Origin: Lysobacterales bacterium
GTDB lineage: Bacteria; Pseudomonadota; Gammaproteobacteria; Xanthomonadales; SZUA-36
Assembly: GCA_011773845.1 (NCBI GenBank)
Contig: WVWV01000146.1
Location: 21,235-59,314 of the forward strand
Length of the DNA: 38,080 bases
Direction of reading: 5' to 3'
The position numbers were made by a program, and so were the translations under genes. This document shows positions 34,219 through 38,080 of the stretch, piece after piece (positions within the stretch are counted from its first letter, which is position 1; every line of letters begins with the position of its first letter). The notes under the pieces were generated by a model that searched no databases, was not told the DNA's origin, and saw nothing but the letters and a program-made list of their open reading frames with translations.

Positions 34219-36383
34219 GCGCGCTCCAGGTTGGCGTAGGCCAGCACCAGCCACTTGCTGCCGGCCTGGTGGAAGTTGACCTGCACGCGCGCGTGCTCGC
34301 CGGACCCTTCGAAGTTCACCACCATGCCCTCCCCGAATTGACGGTGGCGCACGGCCTGCCCGAGCCGGAACGGCAGATCCACCGGGTCCGCCGCGGTCGG
34401 ACGGGCGCCCGGGTAGGGGCGATGGGTGGCCATGCGCGGGCGGATTTCCTGCAGTAATTCGGTGGGCATCTCGTCAAGGAAGCGGGACGGGCGGCTGTAG
34501 GACTCGGACCCGTATTGGCGTCGGACTTCCGCGTAGCTGAGGTAGAGCTGCTCCATGGCACGGGTCATGCCCACATAGCACAGCCGGCGCTCCTCCTCCA
34601 GGCGTCCGGCCGATTCCTGCACCGAGCGCTGGTGGGGGAAGAGGCCGTCTTCCATGCCGGCCATGAAAACCAGCGGGAACTCGAGACCCTTGGCGGAATG
34701 CAGGGTCATCAGCTGCACGCAATCGTCCCAGTCCGCACCCTGCGTCTCCCCGGCCTCCAGCGCCGCGTGGCTGAGAAACGACTGCAGCGGGCTGAGACCG
34801 GCCTCCTCGTCCTCGGCCGGCAGGATGAAGGACTCGGCGGCGTTCACGAGTTCCTGCAGGTTCTCCACGCGCGCTTCCATCTTCTCGCGCGACTCCTTCT
34901 CATAATGGCGCGCCAGCTCGCTCTGCTCGATCACTCCCTGCATCTGGTTACCCAGAGTCCAGTCCCCCATGCGTTCGCGCATGGCCAGGATCAGCTCCAT
35001 GAAGCCGGCCACCGCGTTGCGCGCCCGGCCCGGCAGCAGTTCCTGGCGGATGCTCTCGCCGGCCGCCTGCCACAGGGGCAGGCCGCTCTCCCGGGCCTGG
35101 GCCCGCAGCATGGCCACGGTCTTCTGGCCGATGGCACGATTGGGCGTGTTGATCACCCGCTCCATGGCCGCGTCGTCGTTGGGGTTCTGCAGCAGGCGCA
35201 GGTAGGCGAGCGCGTCCTTGACCTCGGCGCGCTCGAAGAAGCGCAGGCCGCCATACACCCGGTAGGGGATGGAGGCGCGCAACAGCTGTTCCTCGAACAG
35301 GCGGGACTGAGCCGTGGTGCGATACACGATCGCGGCCTCCTCGGCGCGGCGGCCCTCGGCCAACCAGTGCTCGATGCGCTCAATCACGAAGCGGGCCTCT
35401 TCGTGCTCGTTGAACGCAGCGTAGACCCGGATCGGTTGGCCCTCCCCGGCCGCGGTCCACAGCCGCTTGCCCATGCGGCCCTCGTTGTGCGCGATAAGGG
35501 CATTGGCGGCGGACAGGATGGTGCCCGTGGAACGATAATTCTGCTCCAGCCGCACCGTCCGGACCTGCGGAAAATCGCGCACGAAGAACTGGACGTTCTC
35601 GACCCGCGCGCCGCGCCAGCCGTAGATGGACTGGTCGTCATCACCGACCACGAACACCTCTCCGCTGTCGCCGGCCAGCAGCCGGATCATCGCATACTGG
35701 ATGGTATTGGTATCCTGGAATTCATCGACCAGCAGGTGGGTCAGGCGCTTGCGGTAATGGGCGAGCACGGCGGGCTCGTTGAGCCACAGTTCATGCGCCC
35801 GAATCAGCAGTTCGGCGAAGTCCACCAGCCCGGCGCGCTCGCAGTAGGCATGGTAACGCCCGTAGACATGCACCCAGGTGGCGGTGAGCGGATGATCCAT
35901 GTGCTCGATGGATGACGGGCGCTGGCCTTCGTCTTTGCGCGCATTGATGTACCACTGAATCTGGCTGGGCGGAAACTGGTTTTCGTCGAGGCCTTCCTCA
36001 CGGATGATGCGCCGCACCAGGCGCAACTGGTCGTCCGAGTCGATGATCTGGAAATGCTCCTGCAGGCCAGCCTCGCGCCAGTGGATGCGCAACAGGCGAT
36101 GAGCAATGCTGTGGAAGGTGCCGATCCATAGCGGGCGGGTGGAAACCCGGAGCAAGGCCTGGGTGCGCTCGCGCATCTCGCCCGCAGCCTTGTTGGTAAA
36201 GGTCACCGCCAGGACGCTCAGCGGCGACAGGTGCTTAACCTGGATCAGCCAGGCCAGGCGATGCACCAGCACCCGGGTCTTGCCGCTGCCGGCGCCGGCC
36301 AGCACCAGCACGTGGCCCTGGTCGACGGTGACCGCCTCGCGCTGCGCCTCGTTCAGCTCTTCCAGCAGGTGCGAAACGTCCAT
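34215..36383 (-). CDS. uvrD: DNA helicase II UvrD
   Basis: UvrD is a superfamily 1A 3'-5' helicase that releases UvrC and the excised oligonucleotide in nucleotide excision repair and unwinds DNA in mismatch repair. The 722 residues contain Walker A GAGSGKTR (about 31-38), motif II VDEFQDTN, motif III VGDDDQSIYGWRGA, motif IV VRLEQNYRST, motif V LMTLHSAKGLEF and motif VI YVGMTRAMEQL. The C-terminal Tudor-like segment (LGQAVRHRQFGEGMVVNFEG) binds RNA polymerase in E. coli. Its ATG directly follows the purD stop with no gap. Confidence 0.97.
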   Translation of the reverse strand: MDVSHLLEELNEAQREAVTVDQGHVLVLAGAGSGKTRVLVHRLAWLIQVKHLSPLSVLAVTFTNKAAGEMRERTQALLRVSTRPLWIGTFHSIAHRLLRIHWREAGLQEHFQIIDSDDQLRLVRRIIREEGLDENQFPPSQIQWYINARKDEGQRPSSIEHMDHPLTATWVHVYGRYHAYCERAGLVDFAELLIRAHELWLNEPAVLAHYRKRLTHLLVDEFQDTNTIQYAMIRLLAGDSGEVFVVGDDDQSIYGWRGARVENVQFFVRDFPQVRTVRLEQNYRSTGTILSAANALIAHNEGRMGKRLWTAAGEGQPIRVYAAFNEHEEARFVIERIEHWLAEGRRAEEAAIVYRTTAQSRLFEEQLLRASIPYRVYGGLRFFERAEVKDALAYLRLLQNPNDDAAMERVINTPNRAIGQKTVAMLRAQARESGLPLWQAAGESIRQELLPGRARNAVAGFMELILAMRERMGDWTLGNQMQGVIEQSELARHYEKESREKMEARVENLQELVNAAESFILPAEDEEAGLSPLQSFLSHAALEAGETQGADWDDCVQLMTLHSAKGLEFPLVFMAGMEDGLFPHQRSVQESAGRLEEERRLCYVGMTRAMEQLYLSYAEVRRQYGSESYSRPSRFLDEMPTELLQEIRPRMATHRPYPGARPTAADPVDLPFRLGQAVRHRQFGEGMVVNFEGSGEHARVQVNFHQAGSKWLVLAYANLERA

Positions 36384-37676
36384 TCAGTCCCCGCTGCGCT
36401 CGCGCTCGATGGCACGGAAGCCAATGTCGCGACGACAATATTTCCCCGGCCAGTCAATCCGGTCGCTGGCGGCGTAGGCGGCATCCCGCGCCTCGCTGAC
36501 GGTGTCGCCGAGTGCGCTGACGCACAGCACCCGGCCACCGGCGGTGACGACCGAGCCGTTTGCCAGGCGGGTGCCGGCATGGAACACCTTTACCGCCTCC
36601 CCGAACGAACCGTCCAGGCCTTCGATGGCCTCGCCCGTGCGGTACGCTCCGGGGTAACCCTCGGCGGCCAGCACGACGCCCAGCGCGGCACGCGGGTCCC
36701 ACTGCGCCTGCACCGTGTCGAGCCGCGCCGCCAGGGCCGCCTGGCACAGTGCCACCAGGCTGGAGCGCAGCCGCATCATGACCGGCTGGGTTTCCGGGTC
36801 GCCGAAGCGCACGTTGTACTCGAGTACCCGTGGCCGGCCATCCGCGCCGATCATCAGGCCGGCGTACAGAAACCCCGTGAACGGCGCGCCGTCCTCCGCC
36901 ATGCCGGTAATGGTGGGTTGGATGACTTCGTCCATGACCCGCTCATGCAGGGCGGCATCGATCACCGGCGCGGGCGAGTAGGCGCCCATGCCGCCGGTGT
37001 TGGGGCCGGTGTCGCCGTCGCCGACGGCCTTGTGGTCCTGGCTGCTGGCCAGCGGCAATGCATGCGCCCCGTCGGCCATCACGATGAAGCTGGCCTCCTC
37101 GCCGGTCAGGAACTCTTCGATCACCACCCGCTGCCCGGCCTCGCCGAAGCGGTTACCGGCCAGCATGTCGCGCACCGCGGCGGCCGCCGTCGCCTCGTCG
37201 GGCGCGACGATCACGCCTTTGCCGGCTGCCAGCCCATCGGCCTTCACGACGATGGGCGCTCCGTGTTTGCGAATGAAGGCCAGTGCCGGCTCGGTCTCGG
37301 TGAAGCTCCCGTACGCGGCGGTGGGGATGCCGTGGCGCGCCATGAAGTCCTTGGCGAAGGCCTTGGAGCCCTCCAGTCGGGCGGCCGCCGCGCTGGGGCC
37401 GAAGCAGGGCAGGCCGGCCGCCCGGAACCGGTCGACGATGCCGTCGACCAGCGGTTGTTCGGGGCCGACGATGGTGAGCGTCACCCCCTCGTCCTGCGCG
37501 AAGCCCAGCAGGGCCGCCTGGTCGGCGCTGTCGATGTCGAGGTTGGTCATGCCGGGTTCGAGCGCCGTGCCCGCGTTGCCGGGAGCGACGAAAACCTGCT
37601 GCACCTCCGGCGACTTGCTCGCCCGCCAGGCCAGCGCATGTTCACGCCCGCCACTGCCAATCACGAGAACCTTCAT
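36384..37676 (-). CDS. purD: Phosphoribosylamine-glycine ligase
   Basis: PurD makes glycinamide ribonucleotide from phosphoribosylamine, glycine and ATP, the second step of de novo purine synthesis. The 430-residue length equals the usual single-domain bacterial enzyme. Visible features are the N-terminal VIGSGGREHALAW, the ATP-grasp region with PIVVKADGLAAGKGV and VVIEEFLTGEEASF, TGGMGAYSPAP, and NVRFGDPETQPV with metal ligands. GGAGG 7 bases upstream supports the ATG. It lies 19 bases after purH, the classic purHD pair. Confidence 0.97.
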   Translation of the reverse strand: MKVLVIGSGGREHALAWRASKSPEVQQVFVAPGNAGTALEPGMTNLDIDSADQAALLGFAQDEGVTLTIVGPEQPLVDGIVDRFRAAGLPCFGPSAAAARLEGSKAFAKDFMARHGIPTAAYGSFTETEPALAFIRKHGAPIVVKADGLAAGKGVIVAPDEATAAAAVRDMLAGNRFGEAGQRVVIEEFLTGEEASFIVMADGAHALPLASSQDHKAVGDGDTGPNTGGMGAYSPAPVIDAALHERVMDEVIQPTITGMAEDGAPFTGFLYAGLMIGADGRPRVLEYNVRFGDPETQPVMMRLRSSLVALCQAALAARLDTVQAQWDPRAALGVVLAAEGYPGAYRTGEAIEGLDGSFGEAVKVFHAGTRLANGSVVTAGGRVLCVSALGDTVSEARDAAYAASDRIDWPGKYCRRDIGFRAIERERSGD

Positions 37677-37695
37677 TGCCGTGCCTCCGCTGCGG

Positions 37696-38080
37696 TCAAT
37701 GCCTGAAATGCCGCATGCCGGTAAAGACCATGATCATGCCATGTTCGTCGGCCGCCTCGATCACCTCCGCATCGCGCATCGAGCCGCCGGGCTGGATCAC
37801 CGCGCGGATGCCGGCCTGGGCGGCGGTATCGATACTGTCGCGGAACGGAAAGAATGCGTCGGAGGCCATCACCGCGCCCTTCAGGCCGAGTCCTGCCTCG
37901 GCCGCTTTCCACGTGGCCAGGCGGGCGGAATCCACGCGACTCATCTGGCCCGCGCCGATGCCCAGCGTGCGTCCGGCCGCCGCGTACACGATGGCATTGG
38001 ATTTCACCATGCGCACCGTTTTCCAGGCGAACAGCAGGTCCCGCCAGTCGTCGTCGTCGGCTTGCTCGCGGCTCACCGTG
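37696..38080 (-). CDS. purH: Bifunctional AICAR transformylase / IMP cyclohydrolase, C-terminal end
   Basis: Only the last 128 or so residues lie in the window; the gene continues beyond 38080. The fragment belongs to the AICAR formyltransferase domain: KSNAIVYA with the Lys near the active site, [48 protein letters not shown] and the C-terminal GMRHFRH. It catalyses the last two steps of IMP synthesis. It is followed after 19 bases by purD. No defect is visible in this part. Confidence 0.95.
   Translation of the reverse strand, partial: TVSREQADDDDWRDLLFAWKTVRMVKSNAIVYAAAGRTLGIGAGQMSRVDSARLATWKAAEAGLGLKGAVMASDAFFPFRDSIDTAAQAGIRAVIQPGGSMRDAEVIEAADEHGMIMVFTGMRHFRH

Overview
The window is about 38 kb of gene-dense, high-GC chromosome from a gammaproteobacterium. 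The gene orders mreBCD-mrdA-rodA-mltB-rlpA-dacA-ybeD-lipB-lipA and purH-purD, together with a PlsB-type acyltransferase, fit a free-living Chromatiales, Ectothiorhodospiraceae or neighbouring lineage. The family is inference and I cannot name the genus. I see no rRNA, insertion sequence, prophage or CRISPR array.

Layout. At 1-1200, on the minus strand, lie an elongator-type tRNA-Met with its own promoter and terminator and a PfkB-family sugar/nucleoside kinase. At 1240-14070, on the plus strand, is a long cell-envelope run: mreB, mreC, mreD, PBP2 and RodA (the elongasome), then MltB, RlpA and a PBP5/6-type carboxypeptidase. The YbeD-like regulator and the lipoate genes lipB and lipA follow, then the periplasmic protease prc. 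Most joints overlap by 1-8 bases. A strong hairpin separates prc from the convergent mscL. priA is divergent from mscL. A small lipoprotein gene (minus) is followed by a six-gene moxR/DUF58/DUF4381/VWA/VWA-TPR/BatD operon (plus, 17355-24185). That operon runs stop-to-stop into an FtsN-like SPOR protein and argS (minus).

The argS-dctM gap (26563-27034) holds consensus DnaA boxes next to an AT-rich patch. dctM (plus) and a TakP-like binding protein (minus) form a convergent TRAP pair with no DctQ in the window. A DUF465/YdcH-like gene follows, and then plsB, which is broken by an apparent deletion of about 52 bp with a frameshift. The right end is a minus-strand series: purH (partial), purD, uvrD, an alpha/beta hydrolase and pyrF, abutting or overlapping except for a short purH-purD gap.

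The most interesting element lies between pyrF and plsB. On the minus strand there is a TTGACA...TACGAT promoter with a perfect 7-1-7 Fur-like palindrome in its spacer. About 70 bases downstream of the predicted start the terminator begins, a strong hairpin followed by seven U. This predicts an independent small RNA of about 100 nt, built like the iron-responsive RyhB/PrrF regulators but without obvious sequence similarity to them.
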